From Aphrophora alni (lineage: Eukaryota > Arthropoda > Insecta > Hemiptera > Aphrophoridae): a stretch of DNA of 64,000 bases. The stretch covers positions 28,911,949-28,975,948 of the forward strand of contig OY740774.1 of NCBI GenBank assembly GCA_963513935.1. The letters run 5' to 3'. Under the pieces are notes generated by a model that was not told the DNA's origin, searched no databases, and saw only the letters and a program-made list of their open reading frames with translations. Positions within the stretch are counted from its first letter, which is position 1. The number at the start of each line of letters is the position of its first letter. Shown here piece by piece: positions 1-11,128 of the stretch. The position numbers were made by a program, and so were the translations under genes.

Positions 1-306
1 AAATAAATTGGCAAAACCAACCAATTTTTAATTTCAATTAATTTTATATTACGTTTGCATACGAAACTAACTTCTTTAGTAAAGGATGACTTCCAAAATT
101 AGCATTTCTTTCAGCAAAATTAAAAAAAAATCGATTTTAAAATTAGGAAGACTCTTAACAATAAACTCTTCATCATGTTCAGATATAAATGTTTCTAATA
201 ACAAAATTATATCATACTTATTAATAAAAAATAATCTTTACCAACCTTGGCTCTTAGTCCACATACATTATAAGACAATATTTTAAAATTGCTAACCGTC
301 TGAGGC
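1..306 (-). pseudogene. Start of non-LTR retrotransposon ORF2 (AP-endonuclease domain), frameshifted and cut by the window edge
   Basis: Read on the minus strand, this stretch encodes SNFKILSYNVCGLRAK followed in another frame by NKYDIILLLETFISEHDEEF. Both match the opening of an apurinic-endonuclease (EEP) domain: the N-V-C-G-L-R strand, then the yDIi-L-ET block carrying the metal-binding glutamate. The domain nicks target DNA during target-primed reverse transcription. A frameshift near position 200 separates the blocks, so this copy is dead or contains a sequencing error. It lies directly downstream of the ORF1 at 375-1355 on the same strand, as in two-ORF LINEs. The reverse transcriptase would lie to the left, outside the window. 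The domain call is firm; the clade is not determined. Confidence 0.7.
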
Positions 307-374
307 ACTATAATATTGTCCAACTCCTTATCAGCTGTTTTAGAACATTGTCCTGAGAAATTGGTGTTTAGTCC

Positions 375-1355
375 CTAAGAAGATGTTGTCTTCACTCCAT
401 TCTCGTCCGTCCGTCCTGGTTGCAGCTTCCCTGGACCGTCCTTTCTCAACTCCGCTATGCGCGATGAGAAATCGTAGTTGAATAGATCCTTCAGCTTCAC
501 TATTCCATCCGTTTGGCCGGCCATCAGTGTGTTGTCCTCCCAGGTGAATTTGACACATTCTATTCTAATGTGGTCAAAAACTAACGGCATACGACGTCTT
601 CCCAACTCTTTTTTTATCTCCCGTCGGACTGCAGCAAGGTAGGCTCGCTTTAATCTTACATCCTGTGTGTAATCCCGATGTACGACACAAGATGTTCCCT
701 TTAACTTATTTACATTGGACATGATCCACCCAATATCGTCATCTGAAGGGAACTGGGCAATTATTGCTCTGCCCTTTGCTCCTAATGGTTGCGCTCTATT
801 TACCCACAAACTGTCATTACACTTTAACACTTCCACACAGAATTGTTTCACAAGGGCTTTAAAGTCTGTCTGACCATTCCATTTAAGACCTACAAAAATT
901 AAATTGTTACGTCTAGATCTACCTTCTAAATCATTTAGCTTATCCATAATAACCTGTTCTTGTTTTTTAATACAGTCTATCTTTGCTTTCAAAACTTTGT
1001 TCTCTTCCGTCAGACTTCTCACCTCAGAAGACACAATTAAGAGGTCTTTTTTAGTAGCCAATGTCGATAATTTTGTATCTAGCAAGTTACTCAACCCAGT
1101 CATTAGCTGTCCATGCGTCGTGTCACCTACCTTTGCATTATCCATCTTGTCACAATGCGTTTCCGACATTCCTAACGAAACACTTGCGTCTTCCGAAAGT
1201 TCTGGCGAACTGTACGCCCTGAAACGTTTAAAGCCTTTCGGATTTTTTGGGGGAAAATATTTGTCAATCGTTGAGTCATTCATAGGCCCGAAAAATTCTT
1301 CAAATTCCGTAAAATACGAAAAATGAAAATAATACACAGGTGAGAGGTCTATCAC
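375..1355 (-). CDS. Non-LTR retrotransposon ORF1 protein (coiled coil plus nucleic-acid-binding domain), 326 aa
   Basis: This is an uninterrupted 326-codon frame. The central part (roughly residues 85-145) is heptad-like and rich in L, K and E, as expected of a coiled coil. It runs into DLEGRSRRNNLIFVGL, the linker and first beta strand typical of L1-type ORF1 (Transposase_22/RRM-like) proteins. The C-terminal half is basic (REIKKELGRRRM), consistent with RNA binding. Such proteins coat the element RNA as a chaperone. The N-terminal ~80 residues have no recognised motif. ORF2 begins about 70 bp downstream on the same strand, supporting a two-ORF element. The open frame next to a frameshifted ORF2 suggests a fairly young insertion. 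It lies antisense to the host cadherin gene. Confidence 0.75.
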   Translation of the reverse strand: MIDLSPVYYFHFSYFTEFEEFFGPMNDSTIDKYFPPKNPKGFKRFRAYSSPELSEDASVSLGMSETHCDKMDNAKVGDTTHGQLMTGLSNLLDTKLSTLATKKDLLIVSSEVRSLTEENKVLKAKIDCIKKQEQVIMDKLNDLEGRSRRNNLIFVGLKWNGQTDFKALVKQFCVEVLKCNDSLWVNRAQPLGAKGRAIIAQFPSDDDIGWIMSNVNKLKGTSCVVHRDYTQDVRLKRAYLAAVRREIKKELGRRRMPLVFDHIRIECVKFTWEDNTLMAGQTDGIVKLKDLFNYDFSSRIAELRKDGPGKLQPGRTDENGVKTTSS

Positions 1356-1609
1356 TAACCTGCAGAACGAAACGTTAACGGAAACTAACGTTCTTCAATA
1401 ACGTAAATATTTATGCTTCACACTATAAAATGCAATAATAATAATTGTAGTGAAATATTAATACTTTGATACTTAATACATGTTTTTGTAGTGGACTATA
1501 CATAGGCTACTTAAACAGGAGGGACCAAACTCGCTGTCTCATCGTAGAGACGCACACTATTTACACACACACACACACAAATTAAACAGTACACTTAACA
1601 TATATTTAC

Positions 1610-1810
1610 AGTATAACATACATTTTAGGGCTGGGAAAAGTACTATGACATGTGTTTTGTTGTTAAACACTACCAAAAGTAACTGTTTAGGCTGCTGAAT
1701 TAATTTAAGACACTTTTCTGCTCAATCGCATAACTACAATTAGGACTGTAGAGTATAACATACATTTTAGGGCTGGGAAAAGTACTATGACGTGTGTTTT
1801 GTTGTTAAAC
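1610..1810. repeat. Two direct copies of a ~60-bp segment, about 140 bp apart
   Basis: The segment containing the words TTTTAGGGCTGGGAAAAGTA and TGTTTTGTTGTTAAACA occurs at about 1610-1669 and again at 1751-1810, with about one internal mismatch. The ~80 bp between them is not repeated. The pair lies just upstream (in element sense) of the minus-strand non-LTR element, so it could be repeated 5'-UTR or promoter units of that element, or an independent local duplication. Confidence 0.7.
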
Positions 1811-1869
1811 AAATTTAACAATTTAAAAAATTTAAACAAAAATAAAGCATGCCTAATTGACATGCTTGG

Positions 1870-2060
1870 TGCAAATTTGTTTGAAATCGATCGAATATTT
1901 TTCTCTCTAGCTTTTTATACATACAGACATACAGACAGACATTTGGTAAAAACCACTTTTTTGGACTCAGAGGTCCCAAAACGGGTATATCCACAAAAAT
2001 CTCATCATCGATTTTTTTGCGATCACTATACTTTCTCTATACTATAGTATAGTGTGAAAG
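1870..2060. repeat. Dispersed-repeat tail with ACAGACATACAGACAGAC motif
   Basis: Words such as 'catacagacatacagacagac' followed by 'ggactcagaggtcccaaaacg' recur in weaker form near 32800-32860 and 51050-51130, where 'gggactcagagggcctcaaaacg' is seen. Such tails accompany old LINE or SINE 3' ends in insects. No coding capacity is seen and the element type is not determined. Confidence 0.4.
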
Positions 2061-2477
2061 TAAAATGGTAACTAGTTAAAATATAGTTTTATTTATAAAC
2101 TTGAAAAAATAAATACCGTAGCCTACTTGTTTGGAGAAATAAATGTAACTATTTTCGTCTTCTGATTAATAATGTGTAACATATTTTAACATTCTGTTAA
2201 CTATATATTATGAAAACGAGGACAACGAATAGCTGAACAGGAGTTGTACCGCGAACAGAGGATTATGTACCCTCTAGTTATATTTAAAATAAATAGTTAC
2301 TTCATTAGTATTTGACAAACAATAGTATTAATGAAAGAAAGTAAGTGATATGACAAAATTTTTAAATCAAATTTTTTTTTGTATTAAAACTACACAATAT
2401 TGTTATGTAACGCAAAATTTTACTCAAATATTGTTTCAGACAAAGTAATGTCAAAATTAAGTTTATTGGAGAGCATA

Positions 2478-2880
2478 AGGTCTTCAAAAGGTTCTATTTA
2501 AAATAATAGCAGGTCTTCAAAAGGTCTCTAAAACACGATGACATATACCATGGTGATAACAGGCGTCAGAAAATAGAAATTAACAGGAACAGGCGTCAAC
2601 TAAAGCCTTTAAAAGGTTACTTTTGTAACTGATCGTGTAAGACTTCAATAGGTGGTATTTGTAACTGATCGTATATAAGCCTTCAAAATATCGTCTCCCG
2701 TACATTTCACACAAGGCACTCTAGGCATCCAAAAGGTTCGTCGACGTTTTCTCTTTATACAGAGGGCACAAAAGGTCGTTTTAGTGTATGAAAACAGACC
2801 TTTTGAATGCCTGAGTTCAAGCACTCCAGGCCTCCAATAGGTCGTCGCCCGTACCATTAGGCACTCGAAAGGTCTTATAC
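2478..2880. repeat. Degenerate repeat built on an 'agGC-TTCAAAAGGT' word
   Basis: About ten imperfect occurrences of a word like ggcnttcaaaaggt (variants ending aataggt, gaaaggt, tccaaaagg) are scattered over 400 bp at irregular spacing. 'gtaactgatcgt' is duplicated within it near 2630 and 2660, and 'gtcgcccgtac' / 'gtctcccgtac' also recur. This looks like a decayed minisatellite. No protein is encoded. Confidence 0.5.
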
Positions 2881-4020
2881 ATAAATCTATATATATATAT
2901 ATAAAATTATGATTAGTTCGGTGAAACTATAAACTAAACCTAAAATGGTGACGTATAAAATTATAATAAACGGAAAAACATACCAGTAAGTTTCTGACAC
3001 TACCATCCACAAAAACAAGGATGATATTCGTGGCCATTTTTTTAAAATATATCTTTTCAATGTATATATGTGAGAAAAATAATGTTTTTATTATTGATTG
3101 TTTGTTTCCGACATGTACGTAGTATATTGAATGTTTTGTGATCCGCCCAAAAATCAATGTCGAGGATTTTTCGAATATATCCGTTTTGAGACAACCTGAG
3201 TCAAAAAATAATGTTTTTTTTTTAATGATGTATATCGTATGTCTCTATAGCACAAAGGCCAAGACCGACTTTAATCAAATTTGACGTGTGAGCATGTTAT
3301 TGCCATATCTCGGGACGTTTCCCCTATCTTTTGATAACTCAATTACATAAATATGGAAAACTCCAAATTACTCCTAATGTACCTATATAAAGAATTAGAC
3401 TCTACCAATTTTGTTCAAATTTTCAATATACTTTTTTTGAAAGATCCGGTATATTAACGGAAAACTAGATGTTGGTTTTTTGACCCACCACAACTTTCCA
3501 TATCACATACATGAGAGGAAATAAAGAATACATAAATATTATAATAGTTATTGAAATTGCACAATTAACAAATTTTCATTAATTGAGATCAACTGATATT
3601 TTCTTTATCACTGCTCATTCATTGTGAAAATTATAACAGTTTCTAACCGCAAGTTTTTGCGTGTTAGTTATGTTCCTTCTCACTTTATTTATTCATAATA
3701 TTTAGCGATTTCAGCTAAGATGAACGGACTCCAATTAATTACTCTTGACATTATATTTTCTTCGGAGCAAACGATTGTGAAGTAATGCATAAATATAATG
3801 AGACAGACGGACAGTCAACTGACAGGAAGAATCGTCCAACAATTATCGAAATTACTTCCCAGGGGTACAAAACGTCGAAGGTGATCATAATAATTTCCTT
3901 TCTAAATAATTGAAAAGCAATAAGGGAGTGATATTCGTTATTTAATATTTTAAAGGTTGTTCGCGTATCATAACATAAGAATAAAATACACAATTTTTTT
4001 GTAGTAGTTTCACTAGTCAA
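2881..4020. other. Intronic AT-rich sequence, no gene recognised
   Basis: Stop codons are dense in all frames. There is a short (TA)n run near 2890-2902. The ORFs up to 89 codons are AT-biased and contain no recognisable motif. Confidence 0.5.
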
Positions 4021-4027
4021 TAATATT

Positions 4028-4250
4028 CTTAGAGTTAAAAAAACTTGAATACATTTTCATTTATTAAATTAAACGCGTTTCAACGACAATGTAGTAATCT
4101 TCAGAGATCCATGAGCTAGAATAATCAAACTATAACTATTCATACATTACTGAAGATGGCTTCATTGTCGTTGAAATGCGATTTATTTAGTAAGCATATT
4201 TATGAGAAATTGTGTTCAAGTTTTTTTAAAATTTTAAAACATTTCACAAA
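4028..4250. mobile_element. Head-to-head inverted repeat with hammerhead-like cores (family B)
   Basis: The left arm (about 4028-4105, minus sense) and right arm (about 4149-4245, plus sense) are inverted copies separated by ~44 bp. Each contains CTGAAGA followed ~20 nt later by TTGAAA and GCG, then an A/T-rich extension ending in a 'ttcaagttttttta' word. A third copy lies at 27158-27245. The spacing of CUGANGA and GAAA is that of a hammerhead ribozyme core, but stem II is weak in these copies. Such motifs are known in the terminal repeats of Penelope-like retroelements, my preferred but unproven reading. Confidence 0.5.
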
Positions 4251-4429
4251 TCCCAGTGCTCAGCGCTTTTACCGACTTAAATCAAGTATGGTAGGTAGGG
4301 ATGTTTTAGGCATATCTTGGAAGTTTGTCTCCATTTTCCTCCTCAAAGTTTGGAGTTGTTGCAAAAAAAGAGATAAAATAACGATTTTCCCAAAATCGGA
4401 TGTAACGATTTTGTTTCAAATTTGATCAA

Positions 4430-6190
4430 GTGACTACATTAAATGACTCAACTAAACAATCTGGTTGTCATCTCTTCAAACTACAGGTTTGTGAGTTTAT
4501 AGATAAAACACACACAAATCGACCACATTGGTGTTAAAAACGACATAACTTTTAAAAATCAGCTTTACCGATTTCGTTCACATTTTATCGAAATGTTAAA
4601 ACTATGACCATATGATAAACTGCAAGTGTGTTAAGCTTCAGAAAAAAAATTATAATAAATATAAATGAACCGTGACTGCTAAGATTTAAGTTAAGTGTTA
4701 ATGAAGACTCACAATTGAATCAAGTTTACGCCCTTTTAAAGTATATAATTTTTTTAATATATGAATATTTTTTCAAAGACGGCATCAATATTTTATTTTC
4801 ACTTCATGATTTTATATATATTCCCAATATTAATTCACAATTACTAATCAGCCAAATACTATTATACGGAGTGTTAAGAAGCCAATGAAAGAATGGAACC
4901 AAATTACACATGATAAAAGCACACACACGTGTAATCCCATTATATATTTTTTTGGCAAGCATGTGCATCACTTTGTTTAATTACAAAAACTCGCTAATCT
5001 CAGACACAACATCGCCTCTGGGTTTGAGCCAAAATTTCTTGCTTAAGTGTGTATGTTGTTAGTACGAAATAATAACTAGAAATCATTAGAAACAGAGTTT
5101 ATATGTTTATTTATAAAGGTCAAGACCAAGAGGTTTATGATGATTTTAAATAATTTAGTACGTTGCTGAAACTTTGTCGCTTCAAGTCTCTCTTATGTAT
5201 TTCTCTGCCGTATACAAACGTTTCTAATCGGTTTAAAGGCGTAGGAGAAAAATCCAACTTTATAAAAGAGCCCACGTAGATTTAACTTTGACAAAATGGA
5301 CAATCATCTGAGCTAATTTGCCCGAGATATTAAGGGCTGATTAAAAAGTATACATGTAAGGTTTCTCTTTCAACGCGTACTTAAGAACATTAAAGGATAC
5401 TTTTTATTCTTCAATTAAATATATATCAAACTATTTCACGTACCCATCTCCAAAACGGAAGAAAAACCAAGGAAAAATATTCGTCGCAAAAAATATCAGT
5501 TCGTAGTTATCAAATCAATAGTGAAAATGATTGTCGACATAAATTATAATACATATAATTTTTATATGGTTGATAAAAATCCCGTATGGTCTCTGCAATT
5601 TCCATACAATTTCCAAAAAAGAAACTGTTGGGAGATGTTCGATTTTAGTAAATTTTGCGTTTTAAAAAGAAATTGACGAAATTTTTATTCGATGGCGGAA
5701 TTAATTAGCAAAGACTACCTTGGCTCCACGTTTACTTTCAGTATATCATACGGTGTCAGGCGGGTATTGCACCGATATATTGAAGGCGTAGCAAGATCTT
5801 CGCCACCAGGGCAAGACGAACAACAGGGGTGTAAAAAATTGTTTTTATAACTATTAAGAATATATTTGATTCGCGTAAAAGCACAGACAAAAATTAAAAT
5901 AATTATTACTAAAAATTATAATAAAGTACACATAAAACAAAAGAATTCCACAAATCAAACAATGTAATTGTTTCAGTAACTAGTTGCTAAGTTGTAGTGA
6001 TTAAAACAAATAATTTGCTTCGCTTTTGATATAAACATGTCTTCAGAAAAGATGGCATTGGATTATAATGGAGCTTTTATATTATTTAAGAAATTTAATA
6101 TTGTTTTACTTATACAGACAGGTTTGGGTCTGTATCTTCGTATTAATAAATAAATCGGTAGAACTGATTTTGAGAAACTACGTCTTTTAG
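4430..6190. other. Intronic AT-rich sequence, no gene recognised
   Basis: I see no coding region, RNA gene or clear repeat. A slightly less AT-rich patch near 5740-5830 has no recognisable protein homology in any frame. Confidence 0.5.
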
Positions 6191-6191
6191 A

Positions 6192-6195
6192 GTGA

Positions 6196-6269
<74 letters not shown>
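6192..6269. repeat. Compound microsatellite (TG)n(AG)n
   Basis: About 15 TG units (6200-6230) pass directly into about 20 AG units (to 6269). It abuts the low-coordinate end of the minus-strand non-LTR fragment, where that element's 3' tail should be. The tract may therefore have seeded from the element's tail. Confidence 0.95.
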
Positions 6270-6272
<3 letters not shown>

Positions 6273-6345
6273 AGCAGAGAGACTATGGGGTTGAACCGGC
6301 CCCGGGCATCGCAACCTATTGTATAAATTGCCTGTTAATTTTAGA

Positions 6346-7200
6346 TCAGGAGATTAGTACCTGTACGAGTTTTATTAATCTACTCGCTAGCTCATCCAAT
6401 GAGCGTTTATCAAGAACCCAAAACTCATACCTCTTGTTTGCAAGCTCCTCACAATCAAAGATTACGTTTCCTACGGTCTCCTCATCCATCCCGCACAGTT
6501 CCGTCATGGCATTTCCGATCCTGTGCAAGTTCACCTTCAGACCATAGTGTCTCGTAATGAGTCCCGTGATTTGTCCTGTTCCTTCAGGTCTACTTAATGC
6601 AATTTCTCTTGATAGTAGTTTGCTATGGGAGTACCCCTTAACAATATTCCATCTTTGCTGGTGTTTCCTCTGAACCCATCTATTTATCAACATCTTGGCC
6701 AGACACACTGATATCCCTATCGCCGGCTCAGATCCTATAAATTCTGACTAGCCAGTTTAGTCAGTCCATCCCTTCCTCGTTTTCCTTCACTCCTTTATGC
6801 CATGGTACCCAATGTAAAGTTACCTGGTTTTCCAGAGACAGAGCCGTGATGTTCTCTTGGTATTCCTAGACCAAACTGGATTTTATATTACTCCCTGCAA
6901 ATGCTTTGATTGCTGCCCTACTGATCAGTGTAGATGTGAATGGCGGTTTCTTACAAGCCCGCTTCATATTCTCGTGAACACGGTTATTTATGACCATTGC
7001 CTCAGCCTGAACAATCTTCGATTAGCGATCTTATCCCGTGACAGCACCCTGCTCACACTCCGGCAGAGTATCCCACTGATCCTCTCGGCAACCTGCTGCC
7101 AACTCCAGCCGCCGACAACCGACAGTCTATACCCCCATGATGCGACTGACCGCGATATTTCTACCAACCTTGGCTTATATACTCTTGGTCATTTATAACG
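6346..7200 (-). pseudogene. 5'-truncated non-LTR retrotransposon ORF2: RNase H domain and C-terminal Cys region, broken
   Basis: On the minus strand, the upstream part (about 7020 down to 6750) shows KIVQAEAMVINNRVHENMK, then AAIKAFAGSNIKSSLV, then SLENQVTLHWVPWHKGVKEN. These match the QAE, D-(S)QAAIKAL and V-W-V-P-G-H-xGv-xxNE blocks of the RNase H domain found in Jockey/R1/I-type LINEs. Here the glycine of VPGH is tryptophan. Several stops break the frame. A clean 120-codon frame at 6346-6708 follows, with the terminal part (LITRHYGLKVNLHRIG, then a Cys-poor remnant of the usual Cys-rich end: LCG..EETVGNVIFDCEEL). No reverse transcriptase domain is seen to the right, so the copy is 5'-truncated. 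Confidence 0.75.
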
Positions 7201-9850
7201 CGGTAGTAGTTTACCAGTCAAGCAATTACCTAAGTTTTTGTACTCTGTCATAATGATTGTTTATGCTCTGGTGTCTATCGATTGGACCTGGAATATTTAT
7301 CTATTACATTTTAACTTCAGTTAACTTGAAATCCTAAATAACCTTAAATCCTAACAGAAATGTATATAATCTTTATCTTTTTCTTTTGTGATTATTTCGC
7401 TTACACATTTATTCATTTCATTTAAATGAATCTGCTTGTAATACTTTGTATATGATGAACATGGGTACATTCCACGAAGGCGCACATTAGCTAGTTTAAA
7501 TATTAACTTTTATTAATTTAAATGACTCACCAACCTACAGAAGTGTATAATCTTTAAAATGTTTAAAATTGTATATTTTTTAATAGTTTTTTTAATCACT
7601 ATTTCATTTAAAGTAATATTAATTTAATTTTTGTATCTTAATTTATTTCGTGAGTATTGTATTAACTGTAATGTCGTTTATGTCTTATTTTTATATTAGA
7701 TAAAGTTATAAAGAGGACCTGATGGTCCTAACTTTATCTTTCGAATAAACCTACCTATCTTGTATCTCAATATAAAATCGGTGTAGCTCCCACCTAATCA
7801 ATAATTATGAATCGTAAACCTGAATGTTCTTCATTTATTATACAAAACAGGACAATGCAAGCCTATAATTAATTATTTATGTTCGTACTAAACATGATAG
7901 CATTGTCAATATGTAAAAATATCTCATTTCCATTCATAGCAAAACAGACGTAAGCTTCCATATATAAACCAAACAATTTTGTAAATACATATTTAACCAT
8001 TTAATCACATTTTATAGCTTACAGACAATATCTATGGGTATTATATATCGTCATTTCATATTACATTTGACTTTAAGCGCCATTATTAATGGAAATTATT
8101 ATTTGATTGACAAAATGTTGATAACTATTTTTTTTTTCTGTCGTATAGGAGAATTAATAATTTTGATGGTTTGTGAATATTATGTTGTCATTATTTGAAA
8201 TTTGTTATTTAATCACAGCGTTATTTTATTGATATACGAACGTTATGTTCATCATTGGACGAAAGGGGAAATCAGTTATTTTGAGTTTCAAAGGATATAG
8301 TTTCAATGATTTAGAGTTCACAATATTTTACGTTTACCAGTTATATAAAGTTTGTTTTACTTGTCCAATATAAGCAGAAATCGTAACAAATTTCGACCTC
8401 CATTTTTTGAAAGTTTAAGGGCTACTGGAAACTGAAAGAGTGATTTTTAACTTGCTGTCAGTTGGTTTTTGTATGTATATACGATAGCGGCCAAAAACAT
8501 TGACATGAAATTTTTCGTAGATAACTATAATAGTTTGCTCATTTTGCTAAAAACTTATAAGCTCATATTGAAAATCAGAAAAATCGAATTATGAAAATGT
8601 AAAAATGGCGGCCATTTTAATAGCTTATTAGTCATATCTTGAGTGTTATTCAACTTATAACACGTTGAATTAGATACAAATATACAGAATTCAATGACAC
8701 ATGTATAGCTTTGAGACATACCAGGGCTGTGACACTGACACCAGTGAAGTGAGTAGAGGTCTTTTAATGTACACCGACTTCAAGTAGAAGTTTAAAATTC
8801 CTACATGGTCCTAAAAATCAATTTTTTTGGCATTACATTTAGACGTTTTGCTTATAATAATGGGGTTGGATAACCACCATTATGAGAACCATTAACTTGT
8901 TTAATTGTGGTTTTAGGACCAAGATAAAAAAAAAGTTTTAATGATTTTCCTATCGTTCACCTTCTACTGACATCCACAAAACCATTTATCATCATTTTGT
9001 TGTAATTCAATCTTCAATTTGTCGCCGTTATTTATAAGGTTGCTGTGTCCCTACTTCAGTAGTTTTGTTTTCTAAGGGTTTGAGAGATGGCTCCAAATGA
9101 GTATGACGAAAAATTCCTTGTAACGTCGTCCTTCTCTCCTATTAAATTAGTATTTTTGTAATAATTGTTGATTGAAAAGTGTTTATATAAGTTTTTTTCT
9201 ATTCAGAATTGTGTCTAAAAAATATAATAAAATTGAAATATATTAAATAACTATATGATTTTGTCTTGTTTCACAACTGCTATGCCTCATCTATACGAAA
9301 GATATTTTTATTTTACGAGAAAACAGTTTTTTATTATTTTCAATAATAAAATACCTTATACAAATGAAATGAAAATTAGTTTTCACAACTCTTCCAACTA
9401 TACCTAACGTTAGAGAAGAAGCAATTCACTAAGTCACGTGACCTTTAAGTCGTCACGGCAGCCTCATCATTCATCACCAACTGTGTGGTCTGTTCTAAGT
9501 TGCGCAATATAAAGTTTTACTTGATGACTTTAGTTTGTAAACTTTGCTGAAAGAATTTCATTTTATATAAACACATTTTTTTCCTGATTTAGAGATTATA
9601 AACACATATAATCACTTTTGTTTCTTGATTCAGAGGTTATAAACACATTTAGAGTATATTGTTCCCACACAAAGATATATTTATTGGATACAATCAATTT
9701 ACATGAAAACCCTGTTGAAATTGATGTAATTTTTTATAGTTTACAATTAAATCTCCATAAGACACATTCTCAATAATGTCTTTGTAATACTATATAAAAC
9801 ACATATTGCGTGATTATATAACACTCTGTACATAAGACTAAACATAACAT
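7201..9850. other. Intronic AT-rich sequence, no gene recognised
   Basis: No ORF above noise and no recognisable repeat unit. Scattered 'aggcc-attttgagaaatta'-type words hint at old interspersed repeats but cannot be assigned. Confidence 0.5.
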
Positions 9851-9856
9851 TTTATT

Positions 9857-10033
9857 AACATACCTTATTTGAAGTCGATAGTAGTTCCTTATATTATATT
9901 AATTGCTTATATTATATTAATTGCTACTTGTTTCGCTGCCATAGGCAGCATCATCAGGCCAGCTAATAACATAGACATGTAGCAATTGATATAATGTAAG
10001 GAACTACTATCGACTTCAAATAAGGTATGTTAA
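9857..10033. mobile_element. Long inverted-repeat hairpin element (family A) with a ribozyme-like tip
   Basis: The left arm (about 9857-9924) and right arm (about 9979-10033) are near-identical inverted copies of a sequence running from 'ttaacataccttatttgaag' through the 'cgatagtagttcct' word to 'aattgc'. The left arm has an extra tandem copy of an 18-bp 'ttatattatattaattgc' unit. The ~54-bp loop between the arms holds the hammerhead-like core annotated separately. I read this as a short non-autonomous element, or the fused termini of a Penelope-like element. No ORF is present. Confidence 0.65.
9921..9958 (-). ncRNA. Hammerhead-ribozyme-like core
   Basis: Read on the minus strand, CTGATGA (9957-9951) is followed by a 6-bp stem (GCTGCC/GGCAGC, loop TAT), then GAAAC, a two-base turn and GTA. 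This gives the order CUGANGA - stem II - GAAA - short stem III - GUH of a hammerhead, which would cleave after GUA. Stem I could form from the surrounding inverted-repeat arms (CAATTGC with GCAATTA), but ~20 unpaired bases lie on the 5' side. One extra U sits between CUGAUGA and stem II, which could impair activity. Type I hammerheads are known in Penelope-like retroelement termini. Activity is untested. Confidence 0.5.
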
Positions 10034-10039
10034 TTAATT

Positions 10040-11128
10040 AAAGTAGTTCTAAGGCAAAACAATGAATAACATTTTAATTATAAAAAATGAAAAAAAAAAA
10101 AAACTTATAAACACCGACTTATAATTTTACTTTTATATTTTGTAACTATAGTTGCTCGGCTCTCTTAAAATTCAATGTGTAAGCCAAATTGTGGTGTAAA
10201 TATGGTCGAATTTGTAACAAAAAATAGTTTTACAAAGATCGAACTATAAAAATGCAAAATAAACTTTTATTTTTACTGACCAGTTGCCAGTAGTCAAGCA
10301 AGTGTATATATAATTTGTTGATAATCATACAAATATTTAATTTATTTCAGAACCTACACGTAATTTTTAAAATTATGAATTTTGAGTAAAATTATGTACG
10401 TGGAAGAAGGAGAAAAATAGAGATTAAGAGATAATGGGGGTGAAAAGCTAGGGTGTGTGAGTTTAATTATGTGAGACCCATTTTCACCTGCGTAGAGGAA
10501 TTGAAAATTATCACGACAACATTAACAGACCACCCAGTTTATTGTATTGTGTGATATTTGCTTAATTTTCTCCTTCTTTGACTTTTGGGTTTACATTACC
10601 GATGATGTGGGGTTTTTTTGAAAATTCGTGACTTTTAAACATAAATGTTTACGGAAGTTTGATAAATGTTTACTAAAAAAGTTTTAATATAGGATATTAC
10701 AATATCATATTCGGGTAAAATAAGACATAAAACATGTTTGTTGTAGTGGTTGAGGGGGATTTCATAGTTTAAAATTGTTCTCATTAACTTTTTAAAGCTG
10801 CACAACAAATTAATCTCTTTTTTAAATACTACAATTTATAATAAATTCGAGTATCTACAATTTTTTGGGTTATACTCTCTATAAGGCTTCACGCATTTTC
10901 ATTTCTTTATTTTTCGAAAAACGAGTTTTATATGTTATATTCGGAATATTTTAACCTAACATTTGGATTTTAGTTATTATGCTTTATAAATGCATATTTT
11001 CTAAATGTATATTAAAATCTCTTCGTGATATCTTTACTTAGGTAATTATTTACTAAGGCAGTTACAGGTATTTTTGGCGATTTTTTTTAAATAGAGTTTT
11101 ACATCCCTTATTTCATAATAATAAAATA
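10040..11128. other. Intronic AT-rich sequence, no gene recognised
   Basis: I see no coding sequence or structured repeat. Confidence 0.5.

Noticed and set aside
904..1326. 140-codon plus-strand frame
   Set aside because: Antisense shadow of the LINE ORF1; no motif of its own.
6200..6547. A 115-codon plus-strand frame starting in the TG/AG repeat
   Set aside because: It starts in a microsatellite and then runs antisense to the recognised LINE C-terminal frame.
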